Source: Streptomyces cinnamoneus (GTDB lineage Bacteria; Actinomycetota; Actinomycetes; Streptomycetales; Streptomycetaceae). From it: DNA of 64,000 bases. Positions 7,380 through 15,469 of the stretch are shown in pieces. Location of the stretch: the NCBI RefSeq assembly GCF_014650495.1, contig NZ_BMVB01000010.1, forward strand, positions 1 to 64,000, written 5' to 3'. The translations under genes and the position numbers were made by a program. The notes beneath the pieces are model-generated. The model had not been told where the DNA came from. It ran no database searches and was given only the letters and a program-made list of their open reading frames with translations. The first letter of the stretch is position 1; each line of letters opens with the position of its first letter.

Positions 7380-9034
7380 CCACCGTGAACACGCCGTCCC
7401 CCGCCTACGCGGCAGGCCCCACCGACACCCCGCTGCTCGACGACACCATCGGCGGCAACCTGGCCCGGACCGTCCGGCAGTACGCGGACCACGAGGCGCT
7501 CGTGGACGTCCAGGGCGGCCGGCGGTGGACGTACGCGGAGTTCGGGCGGGTGGTCGAGCAGGTCGCACAGGGGCTGCTCGCCATGGGCGTGGCCAAGGGC
7601 GACCGGGTCGGTATCTGGGCGGTCAACTGCCCCGAGTGGGTCATGGTGCAGTACGCCACCGCCCGCATCGGCGCCGTCATGGTCAACGTCAACCCCGCCT
7701 ACCGGGTGCACGAGCTGACCTACGTCCTGCGGCAGGCGGGGATCAGCGTGCTCGTCGCCTCGCTCGCCCACCGGACCAGCGACTACCGCGCCATGGTCGA
7801 GGAGGCCCGCGCCGACTGCCCGGACCTGCGCGACGTCGTCCACATCGGCGACGCGAGCTGGGACGGCCTGCTCGCCCTGGGCGAGGACGCCGATCCGCGG
7901 CTCCTGGCCGAGCGCGAGGCCCGGCTGCACTGCGACGACCCGGTGAACATCCAGTACACCTCCGGCACCACGGGCTTCGCCAAGGGCGCCACCCTCTCCC
8001 ACCGCAACATCCTCAACAACGGCTACTTCGTGGGGGAGGCCCTCGGCTACACCGAGCGCGACCGCATCGCCCTGCCCGTGCCCTTCTACCACTGCTTCGG
8101 CATGGTCATGGGCAACCTCGCCGCCACCTCGCACGGCGCGTGCATCGTCATTCCCGCCCCCTCCTTCGACGCCACCGCCACCCTGCACGCCGTCGAGCGC
8201 GAGCGCTGCACGTCGCTCTACGGCGTCCCCACCATGTTCATCGCCGAGCTGGGGCTGCCCGACTTCGCCACCTACGACCTCTCCTCGCTGCGCACCGGCA
8301 TCATGGCGGGATCGCCGTGCCCGGCGGAGGTGATGAAGCGGGTGGTCTCGGAGATGCACATGGCCGAGGTGGCCATCTGTTACGGGATGACGGAGACCTC
8401 CCCGGTGTCCACCCAGACCCGGCGCGACGACGGGCTCGACCGCCGCACCGGCACGGTCGGCAGGGTGCTGCCGCACATCGAGGTGAAGATCGTCGACCCG
8501 GCCGGGGGCGCGACGGCCGGCCGCGGGGAGCCCGGTGAGCTGTGCACGCGCGGCTACTCGGTGATGCTCGGCTACTGGAACGAGCCCGAGCGCACCGCGG
8601 AGGCCGTCGACGCGGGGGGCTGGATGCACACCGGCGACCTCGCGGAGATGGACGAGGAGGGCTACGTCCGGATCGTCGGCCGTATCAAGGACATGATCAT
8701 CCGGGGCGGGGAGAACGTCTATCCGCGCGAGATCGAGGAGTTCCTCCACGCCCACCCCAAGATCTCCGACGTGCAGGTCGTCGGCGTGCCCGACGAGAAG
8801 TACGGCGAGGAGATCATGGCCTGTGTCATCCTCCGCGACCCCGACGACACCCTCACCCAGGAGGAGCTCGCCGACCACTGCCGGGGCCGGCTCGCGCACT
8901 ACAAGGTGCCGCGCCACCTGCGGGTGATGGAGGCGTTCCCCATGACGGTCAGCGGCAAGGTGCGCAAGGTGGAGCTGCGGCAGGAGGCGGCGGCGATGCT
9001 GCGCGACGCGCCCCGGGCGGGCGTGCGGTCCTGA
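7376..9034 (+). CDS. FadD-type AMP-binding fatty-acyl-CoA synthetase
   Basis: A 552-aa ANL-superfamily enzyme of the FadD branch: ATP-dependent activation of fatty or aromatic acids to CoA thioesters for beta-oxidation or biosynthesis. The P-loop is at about 193-206 (YTSGTTGFAKGATL). YGMTETSPVS, WMHTGDLAEMDEEGYVRIVGR, MIIRGGENVYPREIEE and the A10 lysine in TVSGKVRKVEL are present. It starts with GTG overlapping the TGA of the upstream synthetase, so it is translationally coupled. The two enzymes come from different branches, suggesting complementary substrate ranges. Substrates cannot be read from sequence. Confidence 0.9.
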   Translation: MTTVNTPSPAYAAGPTDTPLLDDTIGGNLARTVRQYADHEALVDVQGGRRWTYAEFGRVVEQVAQGLLAMGVAKGDRVGIWAVNCPEWVMVQYATARIGAVMVNVNPAYRVHELTYVLRQAGISVLVASLAHRTSDYRAMVEEARADCPDLRDVVHIGDASWDGLLALGEDADPRLLAEREARLHCDDPVNIQYTSGTTGFAKGATLSHRNILNNGYFVGEALGYTERDRIALPVPFYHCFGMVMGNLAATSHGACIVIPAPSFDATATLHAVERERCTSLYGVPTMFIAELGLPDFATYDLSSLRTGIMAGSPCPAEVMKRVVSEMHMAEVAICYGMTETSPVSTQTRRDDGLDRRTGTVGRVLPHIEVKIVDPAGGATAGRGEPGELCTRGYSVMLGYWNEPERTAEAVDAGGWMHTGDLAEMDEEGYVRIVGRIKDMIIRGGENVYPREIEEFLHAHPKISDVQVVGVPDEKYGEEIMACVILRDPDDTLTQEELADHCRGRLAHYKVPRHLRVMEAFPMTVSGKVRKVELRQEAAAMLRDAPRAGVRS

Positions 9035-9051
9035 CCGCCGGCCGGACGTGT

Positions 9052-9084
9052 GCGGGGCGGGCCGCCGCCTGCGGCCCGCCCCGC
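9052..9084. terminator. 14-bp GC hairpin after the acyl-CoA synthetase operon
   Basis: GCGGGGCGGGCCGC and GCGGCCCGCCCCGC form a perfect 14-bp stem with a 5-nt loop 18 bp after the stop codon. There is no T-tract, as is usual for Streptomyces terminators. It lies between converging units and could serve both. The remainder of 9085-9239 holds nothing I can assign. Confidence 0.65.
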
Positions 9085-9239
9085 CACCCCCGTGCGATCC
9101 CCCGTGTTTCCCCCGTGGACGGACCCGCGTTCCCCCGTGTGTCGCGGGCCCTGCGTCAAGTCTCCGTCCGGCCCGGGCCAACTGGCCATCGTCTGCGGGC
9201 AGTTCAGAGCAAGAATTGAGCTTCGCGGTGCGCGCGGGG

Positions 9240-9956
9240 TCAGCCCCGGCCGCGCCGCACCAGCTTGTCGGCCCAGTCGTTGAGCGCCTGCGGAGTGCCG
9301 GCCAGGTCCATCACGAACAGCGGAAGGCGCAGGTCGTCCGCCCTGCAGCGGGCGTCGTGCGCGTAGCCCGCCAGGGAGAAGCAGGCGCAGGACACGGAGT
9401 CGAGCAGGCCGTGCAGCCACAGGCATTCGATGTCGCGCAGGGCGGTCGGCAGGGTCGTCGGATCGACGCGGGCGACCAGGCCGGTGGCCCGCAGGTCCAC
9501 CCCGGCCGCGGCGGGGGCGGGGCAGTTCCCGGGACGGCGCACGTCGGTGAAGCCCAGCCACCGCAGATAGCGCTCGGCGGCCATGACCGCGTCCCGTTCG
9601 GTGCGGATGGTCACCGGCCGGAAGGGCGGCCGTGAGACCGTCCGCCGCTTCGGCTTCTCGTCGTCCGGCCGTTCGGGCGCCGGCTCCGCCCCGCACGCCG
9701 GCGGTACGGGCAGCCGGACGACCGTTCCGCAGGAGCACCCGAATTCGGGGCGCGGCCACTGGCCCTGGCGGTCGCACGACGGACAGCGCACCGCCACCCA
9801 GGCGTCGCGCCAGGTGCGGTGCGCCAGTAACTCGGGTGCCGCGTCCGGCAGTACGGGCACGGTGAGCGGGGCACCGCACGCGCACGGGAAGGTCGGCGGG
9901 GTGAAGGAGTGTTCCCGGTGGCACGTGGGGCAGTGCACCGGCACGCTCTTGGCCAT
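9240..9956 (-). CDS. double zinc-ribbon protein with degenerate restriction-endonuclease-like domain
   Basis: A 238-aa protein starting MAKSVPVHCP. Two similar zinc-ribbon units use Cys9/12/25/27 and Cys58/61/74/76 (CxxC...CxC). After a basic linker comes a domain (residues 120-236) whose pattern AAERYLRWLGFTDVR, GVDLRATGLVARV, CFSLAGY and LPLFVMDL recalls Mrr-like PD-(D/E)xK nucleases. Asp154 fits the first catalytic acid, but where a QxK/ExK would follow there is VARVD, with no lysine, so catalysis is doubtful. Zinc ribbons plus an inactive nuclease fold suggest nucleic-acid binding; this is inference. The ORF stays open 99 codons further upstream, but those residues look like antisense noise. 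Confidence 0.65.
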   Translation of the reverse strand: MAKSVPVHCPTCHREHSFTPPTFPCACGAPLTVPVLPDAAPELLAHRTWRDAWVAVRCPSCDRQGQWPRPEFGCSCGTVVRLPVPPACGAEPAPERPDDEKPKRRTVSRPPFRPVTIRTERDAVMAAERYLRWLGFTDVRRPGNCPAPAAAGVDLRATGLVARVDPTTLPTALRDIECLWLHGLLDSVSCACFSLAGYAHDARCRADDLRLPLFVMDLAGTPQALNDWADKLVRRGRG

Positions 9957-10126
9957 GTTCGGCTCCAGCGAGGGGTCCGTAGGGGTGTGGGGTACCCCAT
10001 CGTCCACGATGCGGGGGCGGCCGGGGAGCGAAACGCCAAGGCGGAGTGAGAGGGGACCGGACGGCGGCGCCCGGGGCGCGACAGTATCGGTATGGGCGCC
10101 GCCATCCGGGGTCTGTGGGGCGGAAG

Positions 10127-11851
10127 TTACGGCAGGGGTTCGAACTCCCGTACGGAGTCGATGTCCGGGCCGTGGGGCGTGTTCGCCTCCCGCTCGATCA
10201 TGATCTCGACCAGCACGGGGCGGGAGGTCACGACGGCCTCCTTGCGGGCCCACTCGATCGCCGGCCGGATGTCCGCGGGGTCGACGACGCGACGCCCCGA
10301 ACAGCCGTACGCGCGCATGAGGGTGATGTGGTCCGTGCCCGTCTCGTCGTAGTGGACGTCGACCTGGCAGTTCATGCCGTACGGGATCTGGGCCTGCCGG
10401 ATGAGCCCCAGGTACTCGTTGTTCAGCATGATCAGCACGAACGGGACGTCGTACTGCGCCGCCACGGCCAGTTCCTCGACCATGTACTGGAAGCCGTAGT
10501 CACCGACGACGCCCACCACCTCCGTCGTGCCCCGGCCCATGCCCTGCAGCGCCTTCTTCACCCCGATCGCCGCCGGGACCTCCCAGCCCAGCGGGCCGGC
10601 CTGCCCGCACACCTGGTAGCGGCGGGGCAGATGCGCCTTCTGATGCTGGCCGCCCCAGATCTGGTACAGGCCGATGGCGGTGACGAAGTAGGTGTCGGGG
10701 CCGAAGACCTCGTTGATCTCCTTGTAGACCCGCGGCGCCTTCACGGGCACGGCGGTGAAGTCCTCGCGGCGGGTCAGGGTCCGCTTCAGTTCCGCGCAGC
10801 GTCGCCGCCAGGCGCCGACTCCCGGCAGGGGCCCGGCCGCGCGCCCGCGGGCCGCCTCCAGCAGCGCGGCGAGGAAGAGCCGGGCGTCGGAGACGATGCC
10901 CAGGTCCGGCTCGATGACCCTGCCGAGCTGGGTGGGTTCGACGTCCACGTGCACGAACGTGCGGCCGCCCCGGTAGACGGCGGTGTCGGCGCCCGTGTGC
11001 CGGTCGCCGAAGCGGGCGCCCACGGCCAGCACGAAGTCGCTCTCCAGGAAGGAGGCGTTGGCGTACCGCTGGGAGGTCTGGATGCCGGTTGTGCCCAGGT
11101 GCAGCTCATGGTCGTCCTCGACGGCGCCCTTGCCCATGAGCGTGACCTGGAAGGGCACGCGCAGGTACTCCACCAGCGCCCGCAGCTCGGCCGCCGCCCC
11201 GGAGAGGATCACCCCGCCGCCGGCCAGGACGAGCGGCCGTTCCGCCGCGAGGAGGAGGTCCAGCGCGGCCTCCACCCGCGGCGGGTGGGGCGCGACGGTA
11301 CGGACGGGAAGCCGGGCGTCGATCGTGGCGTCGTACCTGATCCCGCGGCGCGCGACGTCCACCGGGATGTCGATCAGCACCGGCCCGGGCCGCCCCTCGC
11401 GCGCAGTCCGGAACGCCTCGCGGAAGACCCAGGGGATCTGCGCCGCCTCCTTGACCTGCACGGCCCACTTGGTGACCGGGCGCACGATCCCGACGATGTC
11501 GACCGCCTGGAACGCCTCCTGGTGCAGCTTCGCGGAGACCGCCTGGCCGGTGATGCAGACCATGGGGACCGAGTCGGCGAACGCGGTGTACAGGCCGGTG
11601 ACGAGGTTGGTGCCGCCGGGGCCGGAGGTGGCGAGGGCGACGCCCACCCGGCCGTTGGTGCGGGCCCAGCCGTCCGCCATGTGGGCCGCGCCCTCCTCGT
11701 GGCGGACGGTGAGGTGCTCGATGCCGCCGACGGTCTCCATGGCCTGGTAGAGGGGCAGGATCGCGGCGCCGGGGCAGCCGAAGGCGACGTCGACGCCCTC
11801 GTCCTTCATGATGTGGACGGCCGCCTCCATGGCGGGCACGGTGCCGGTCAC
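10127..11851 (-). CDS. gcl: glyoxylate carboligase (tartronate-semialdehyde synthase)
   Basis: A 574-aa ThDP enzyme condensing two glyoxylates to tartronate semialdehyde plus CO2. It aligns along its full length with E. coli Gcl as I recall it: FGCPGAAILPLYQAM, the FAD/CoA-like middle domain, HVDVEPTQLGRVIEPDLGIV, INEVFGPD, CGQAGPLGWEVPAA, and the ThDP motif GDYGFQYMVEELAVAAQ ending in LNNEYLGLIRQ. GTG 11851 overlaps the stop of glxR (GTGA), so it is coupled as the third gene of hyi-glxR-gcl. Odd: residue 52 (RHEEGAAHM) is Glu, where E. coli Gcl has its well-known Val51 in place of the canonical ThDP-activating glutamate. An earlier start at 12178 would run antisense through glxR and is rejected. 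Confidence 0.93.
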   Translation of the reverse strand: MTGTVPAMEAAVHIMKDEGVDVAFGCPGAAILPLYQAMETVGGIEHLTVRHEEGAAHMADGWARTNGRVGVALATSGPGGTNLVTGLYTAFADSVPMVCITGQAVSAKLHQEAFQAVDIVGIVRPVTKWAVQVKEAAQIPWVFREAFRTAREGRPGPVLIDIPVDVARRGIRYDATIDARLPVRTVAPHPPRVEAALDLLLAAERPLVLAGGGVILSGAAAELRALVEYLRVPFQVTLMGKGAVEDDHELHLGTTGIQTSQRYANASFLESDFVLAVGARFGDRHTGADTAVYRGGRTFVHVDVEPTQLGRVIEPDLGIVSDARLFLAALLEAARGRAAGPLPGVGAWRRRCAELKRTLTRREDFTAVPVKAPRVYKEINEVFGPDTYFVTAIGLYQIWGGQHQKAHLPRRYQVCGQAGPLGWEVPAAIGVKKALQGMGRGTTEVVGVVGDYGFQYMVEELAVAAQYDVPFVLIMLNNEYLGLIRQAQIPYGMNCQVDVHYDETGTDHITLMRAYGCSGRRVVDPADIRPAIEWARKEAVVTSRPVLVEIMIEREANTPHGPDIDSVREFEPLP

Positions 11852-12735
11852 GAGGCGATGCCCGAGAGCCGTTCCACGCCCCGCAGGAGCGCCGCGTGGT
11901 CGAGCCCGCCGTCGCCCTGGGCGCGGACGGCGGCCACCAGGGTAGCGACCAGGGAGCCCAGCGGCAGAGCGGCTCCGACCTCGCGCGCGGCGGCGGTGAG
12001 GATGCCCATGTCCTTGTGGTGCAGGTCGATCCGGAAGCCGGGGGTGAAGTCGCGGGCGAGGAGGTTGTGCCGCTTGCGGGTGAGCACGGCCGAGGCGGCG
12101 AGGCCGCCGCCCAGCACGTCCAGGGCGGCGGCGAGGTCGACGCCGGACTTCTCCAGGAAGACGACGGCTTCCGCGCACGCCTGGATGTTCGCCGCCACGA
12201 TCAGCTGGTTGGCCGCCTTGACGGTCTGGCCGGCGCCGTGCGGGCCGCAGTGCACGACGGTCGTGCCGAGCGTGCGCAGCAGGGGGACGGCTTCGTCGAA
12301 GTCGGCCCGGTCGCCGCCGGCCATGACGGACAGCGCGCCCTCGACGGCCCCGGCCTCGCCACCGGAGACGGGGGCGTCGAGGACGCGCACGCCGTGGGAG
12401 GCGGCCCGGGCGGCGAGGCCGGTCGCGGTCCGCGGACCGACCGTCGACATGTCGATGAGCAGGGTGCCGGGGCGGGCGCAGGCCAGGATGCCGTCGTCGC
12501 CACTGGTGACGGCCGTGACCTGGGGGTCGGCGGGGAGCATGGTGACGACGACGGCGGCGTCGGCGACCGCCTCACGGACGGAGGCGGCGGGGGTGCCGCC
12601 CGCTGCGGCGAGGCGGTCGAGCTTGTGGGGTTCGAGGGTGTACCCCGTGACGGGGTAGCCGGCCTTGAGCAGGTTCTCCGCCATGGGCGAGCCCATGATG
12701 CCGAGTCCTATCCAGGCGACGTGGGGGAGGGGCAC
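11848..12735 (-). CDS. glxR: 2-hydroxy-3-oxopropionate (tartronate semialdehyde) reductase
   Basis: A 295-aa beta-hydroxyacid dehydrogenase that reduces the product of Gcl to D-glycerate with NAD(P)H. The N-terminal Rossmann motif is GLGIMGSPMAENLLKAGYPV (residues 10-29). The substrate-binding DAPVSGGEAGA and the catalytic lysine motif GPHGAGQTVKAANQLIVAAN are present. GTG 12735 has AAGGAG 5 nt upstream, immediately downstream of a 41-bp minisatellite that separates it from hyi. Its stop overlaps the GTG of gcl. Confidence 0.93.
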   Translation of the reverse strand: MPLPHVAWIGLGIMGSPMAENLLKAGYPVTGYTLEPHKLDRLAAAGGTPAASVREAVADAAVVVTMLPADPQVTAVTSGDDGILACARPGTLLIDMSTVGPRTATGLAARAASHGVRVLDAPVSGGEAGAVEGALSVMAGGDRADFDEAVPLLRTLGTTVVHCGPHGAGQTVKAANQLIVAANIQACAEAVVFLEKSGVDLAAALDVLGGGLAASAVLTRKRHNLLARDFTPGFRIDLHHKDMGILTAAAREVGAALPLGSLVATLVAAVRAQGDGGLDHAALLRGVERLSGIAS

Positions 12736-12743
12736 GGTGTCTC

Positions 12744-12917
12744 CTTCCGAGGGGGCGGTTCCCGAAGGGGCGTCCGGGGGGCGGCTTCCGAGGGGGCGGT
12801 TCCCGAAGGGGCGTCCGGGGGGGGGCTTCCGAGGGGGCGGTTCCCGAAGGGGCGTCCGGGGGGCGGCTTCCGAGGGGGCGGCTTCCGAAGGGGCGTCCGA
12901 GGGGGCGGCTTCCGGGG
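12744..12917. repeat. 41-bp tandem repeat between hyi and glxR
   Basis: About four copies of a unit built from CTTCCGAGGGGGCGG, TTCCCGAAGGGGCGTCC and a variable run of G fill the whole hyi-glxR spacer. On the operon strand the array ends just before the glxR Shine-Dalgarno, so it would be transcribed as a C-rich intercistronic segment. The length is not a multiple of three throughout and no gene is encoded. Confidence 0.88.
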
Positions 12918-12919
12918 AG

Positions 12920-13750
12920 TCAGTGGCCGGTGCCGGTCAGCCAGCCGAAGCTGTCCGCGCTCGCGCCGGCGGGGCGGTATTCGAGGCCGGTCCAGCCGTC
13001 GTAGCCGGCCGCGCGGAGGCGGCCGAGCAGGGCGCCGACGTCGAGGTCGCCGGTGCCCGGCGCCCCGCGCCCGGGCGCGTCCGCGATCTGCACGTGCCCG
13101 GCGCCCGCGCCGTAGCGGTCGATGACGGACGTCAGGTCCTCCCCTCCCACCGCCAGGTGGTACAGGTCCAGGAGCAGGCGTGCGTTGCCCCGTCCCGTCG
13201 CGGCGTTGACCTTGTCGACGACCGCCGCGGCATCGGCGGCCGTCACGAGCGGATAGTGCGGTGATTCCCGCGCGTTGAGCGGTTCGACGAGCAACACCGC
13301 TCCCGCCCGGTCCGCGGCCCCCGCCGCCAGGACGAGGTTCTCCAGGGCGAGGGCGTCCTGTACGCCGGGGGGCACGCCGGTGACGCGGTTGCCGTACAGC
13401 GCGTTGAGCGCCCGGCAGCCCACGGACCGGGCGAAGCCGGCGGCGACGTCGACGTTGGCGCGGAAGCGCTCCGACTCGGCGCCCGGCACGGACAGCGCGC
13501 CCCGGTCGGGGCCCGGGAGGCGGCCGGCGTAGAAGTTGAGCCCCACGAGCTGCGTCCCGGCCCGCTCCAACGCACGTGCCAGCGCGGCGAGTTCGGAATC
13601 GGGTGGCACGGGGTCGTCCGGCCACGGCCACCACAGCTCCACGGCCGCGAACCCGGCCGCGGCGGCCGCGGCGGGCCGCTGGAGCAGGGGCAGCTCCGTG
13701 AAGAGGAGGGAGAGGTTCACATCGAATCGGTGATCGGAGAGGGCCGTCAC
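12920..13750 (-). CDS. hyi: hydroxypyruvate isomerase family protein
   Basis: A 276-aa TIM-barrel sugar-phosphate-isomerase-like enzyme (AP-endonuclease 2 superfamily), which interconverts hydroxypyruvate and tartronate semialdehyde. Typical Hyi segments are NLSLLFTELPLLQRPAAAAA, VELWWPW, LNFYAGRLPGPDRG, CRALNALYGNR, LVEPLNARESPHYPLV (metal-ligand Glu), LLLDLYHL, HVQIADAPGRGAPGTGDLD and WTGLEYRP. It is the first gene of the glyoxylate-to-glycerate operon. Two TTCC-N7-GGAA operators lie just upstream of its start. The protein stays close to the family's usual length. Confidence 0.9.
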   Translation of the reverse strand: MTALSDHRFDVNLSLLFTELPLLQRPAAAAAAGFAAVELWWPWPDDPVPPDSELAALARALERAGTQLVGLNFYAGRLPGPDRGALSVPGAESERFRANVDVAAGFARSVGCRALNALYGNRVTGVPPGVQDALALENLVLAAGAADRAGAVLLVEPLNARESPHYPLVTAADAAAVVDKVNAATGRGNARLLLDLYHLAVGGEDLTSVIDRYGAGAGHVQIADAPGRGAPGTGDLDVGALLGRLRAAGYDGWTGLEYRPAGASADSFGWLTGTGH

Positions 13751-13767
13751 GGGAGAACTCCACTCTC

Positions 13768-13803
13768 TTCCGCATTATGGAATAGAGATTCCGGCAAGAG
13801 GAA
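13768..13803. promoter_or_regulatory. tandem TTCC-N7-GGAA operators upstream of hyi (probable AllR sites)
   Basis: Two perfect TTCC-N7-GGAA palindromes: TTCCGCATTATGGAA at 13768-13782 and TTCCGGCAAGAGGAA at 13789-13803. Their centres are 21 bp apart, two helical turns. They lie 18 bp from the hyi start and about 60 bp from the divergent 13864 gene. The same element, with the same spacing, lies between allR and allB. IclR-type AllR is known in S. coelicolor to repress allantoin and glyoxylate genes; the assignment to this regulator is inference from context. Confidence 0.75.
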
Positions 13804-13863
13804 ACGGTCCTCTGCTCCGCTCCCCCCTGTCAAGGCCCCGCGCTGCCGCAGTACGTTGACCGC

Positions 13864-14124
13864 GTGCGATTGAGAGTGGAGTTCACGACCGAACCGTTCG
13901 ACCTCGACGAGCCGCCGCCGCACGCCGTGGCGGCCCGCGAGGTCGTCCAGGCCGCCGAGCTGGACGCCGTGGACGTCGGCCCGTTCGGCAACACCGTCGA
14001 GGGCCGGGCGGACGCCGTGCTGCCGACCCTGGACGCGCTGGTGCGCGCCTCGCTGGAGGCGGGCGCGACGCGAGTGTCGCTGCAGGTCAACGTCGTTGAC
14101 GGGGTAGCGGGGGCCGGCGCGTGA
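13864..14124 (+). CDS. small thiamine-binding-like (YqgV/MTH1187 fold) protein
   Basis: An 86-aa protein. The pattern VQAAELDAVDVGPFGNTVEG followed by VLPTLDALVRASLEAGATRV and SLQVNVV is what I expect of the small thiamine-binding/UPF0045 family. In that family a ferredoxin-like fold homotetramer binds a thiazole or pyrimidine ligand at the subunit interface. GTG start without a strong ribosome site. It is divergent from hyi, sharing the intergenic region with the tandem operators, and its stop overlaps the start of an HTH gene (GTGA), so the two are coupled. Confidence 0.6.
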   Translation: MRLRVEFTTEPFDLDEPPPHAVAAREVVQAAELDAVDVGPFGNTVEGRADAVLPTLDALVRASLEAGATRVSLQVNVVDGVAGAGA

Positions 14125-14477
14125 GCGAGGACGCCGACGCCTTCCGGGCCGCGATCATGCCGCTCGTGGACGCGATGGGCGGACGACTGCTCGCGCCGGA
14201 CCGGGCCGAGGGGGACGACGTCGTCCTCTCCTGGGAGGGCCGCCCGGTCGCCGCCGTACGCCTGCCGCACCTCGCCGACTCCCTGGAGCGCATCCTCGCC
14301 GACCTGGAACGCCGGCACGGCATGCCGCTGTCCGAACTGGACCGCCGCGCCAAGCAGTCGGTGGTCCGCACCCTGGAGGCCCGCGGCGCCTTCGCCCTGC
14401 GCCACGGCGTGGAAACGGTGGCCGCCGCCTTGGGCGTCAGCCGCTTCACGGTTTACAACTACCTGAACCGGGAGTAG
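14121..14477 (+). CDS. YheO/DauR-type helix-turn-helix protein
   Basis: A 118-aa protein with a C-terminal winged or simple HTH at about 73-117: RRAKQSVVRTLEARGAFALR, then VETVAAALGVSRFTVYNYL. This matches the C-terminal HTH of YheO/DauR-like regulators, while their N-terminal PAS-like sensor is absent. The N-terminal 70 residues (LSWEGRPVAAVRLPHL) may be a small dimerisation or ligand domain. It is coupled to the thiamine-binding-like gene by a 4-bp overlap, so the pair could sense a ligand and act on DNA together. Targets are unknown. It ends 10 bp from the converging 14488 gene. Confidence 0.7.
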   Translation: MSEDADAFRAAIMPLVDAMGGRLLAPDRAEGDDVVLSWEGRPVAAVRLPHLADSLERILADLERRHGMPLSELDRRAKQSVVRTLEARGAFALRHGVETVAAALGVSRFTVYNYLNRE

Positions 14478-14487
14478 GTGGATGGTG

Positions 14488-15258
14488 TCAGTGCTTGGCG
14501 GGTAGTGCCTTTTCCTTTTCGGCCAGCCGTTTCTGCATGAGCTGGAGTGTCTTCACTGCAATGTCACGGACTTGGTTTTCCTGCCCTGGGGGGGCGTCCA
14601 CCTCGGTCGAGAGTACGACGTCGCCGCTTCTGCCGGCCGCCAGTGCGTTCGCGGTCTGGATTTTTTGGTTGTTGCTGTCCACCTCGTAGTAGGCGGCTTC
14701 TCTCACCACGGCCTGATCGAAGCCGGACAGCTGGGCGGCAGACCCCTGGCGCACGTTTTCCCAGCCGTAACCGTCCCCCTCTTGCTTGGGGCATCGCTGG
14801 ATCCCGCTCTCCAGATCCTTCATGAAGGATTCTGCTGTCTTCGCCGTGTTGTAAACAGTCACCGTGGAGTATGCGTTCGTCTCCGGGTTCTTCCTGCTTA
14901 CGGCTCGACTCAAGGAGTGTGTGGTCCCGGGGCGAGCGGCTTTCGTTGACACCTTGCAGTCGTCCGCCACGGAGTACTCGTCGGTCGAAGCGGTTGACTG
15001 TGTATCCGAGAAGCCCGGTCCCCAGTCCGCGGGGCGGGGGGACACTTCCTCCGCCAGTTGCTGTGCTTCCGTCTGGCTTCTGCCCGGGTTGTCGCCCTTG
15101 CCGAGGAGCATGACGACCACCAGGACGATCACGATGACCGCGGCGCCGCCGGCGACGGCCAGCACCGTGATCCTGCGCTTCTTGCGCCGGGGATCGGGCT
15201 CCGGGGTCGACGGGGACTTGAGGGGGCCTGTCGGCGGGCCAGGCGGTTCTGAGGTCAC
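14488..15258 (-). CDS. membrane-anchored extracytoplasmic protein, sensor-domain-like
   Basis: A 256-aa protein: Pro-rich cytosolic start, basic RRKKRR, one transmembrane helix (about residues 31-52, VLAVAGGAAVIVIVLVVVML) and a roughly 200-residue exported domain with two cysteines (Cys100 in VADDCKVST and one in GIQRCPKQEG), probably disulfide-bonded. The domain resembles the extracellular sensor domains seen in PknH-like and many actinobacterial anchored proteins; the family call is weak. Codon use is noticeably less GC3-biased than its neighbours, with Thr, Asn, Gln and Lys codons ending in A/T, suggesting different ancestry or relaxed selection. It interrupts the purine cluster with no visible link to it. 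Confidence 0.6.
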   Translation of the reverse strand: MTSEPPGPPTGPLKSPSTPEPDPRRKKRRITVLAVAGGAAVIVIVLVVVMLLGKGDNPGRSQTEAQQLAEEVSPRPADWGPGFSDTQSTASTDEYSVADDCKVSTKAARPGTTHSLSRAVSRKNPETNAYSTVTVYNTAKTAESFMKDLESGIQRCPKQEGDGYGWENVRQGSAAQLSGFDQAVVREAAYYEVDSNNQKIQTANALAAGRSGDVVLSTEVDAPPGQENQVRDIAVKTLQLMQKRLAEKEKALPAKH

Positions 15259-15378
15259 ACAGGTGCCATACCACCTGGTAGGAGGCCCATTTACCCGCCG
15301 TACGGGTGCAGTAATGGTTGATCGCTGGACGACGGTGCCTTGGGTGCTCCGCCCCGGGGGACGAGCCGCGTGCAGATT

Positions 15379-15396
15379 TTCAACAAAGTGTTGACG
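15379..15396. promoter_or_regulatory. promoter region of the urate operon with TCAAC-N5-GTTGA palindrome
   Basis: TCAACAAAGTGTTGA (15380-15394) is a TCAAC-N5-GTTGA inverted repeat; its end supplies a TTGACG that could be a -35 box, with TTAGCT 17 bp downstream as a possible -10. Almost the same element (TCAACAGACCGTTGA) occurs upstream of allB. It is 75 bp before the uraD start. Confidence 0.45.
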
Positions 15397-15469
15397 CGGT
15401 CTTCCGTAGGGCGTTAGCTATGCGCAGCTCGTCCGAGTGAGTGCAGCGAGAAGTGTCACGGAGGTTGCC

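Noticed and set aside
10127..12178. 683-aa Gcl with an early start
   Set aside because: The extra residues are antisense or out of frame to glxR; the GTGA overlap at 11851 gives the expected protein.
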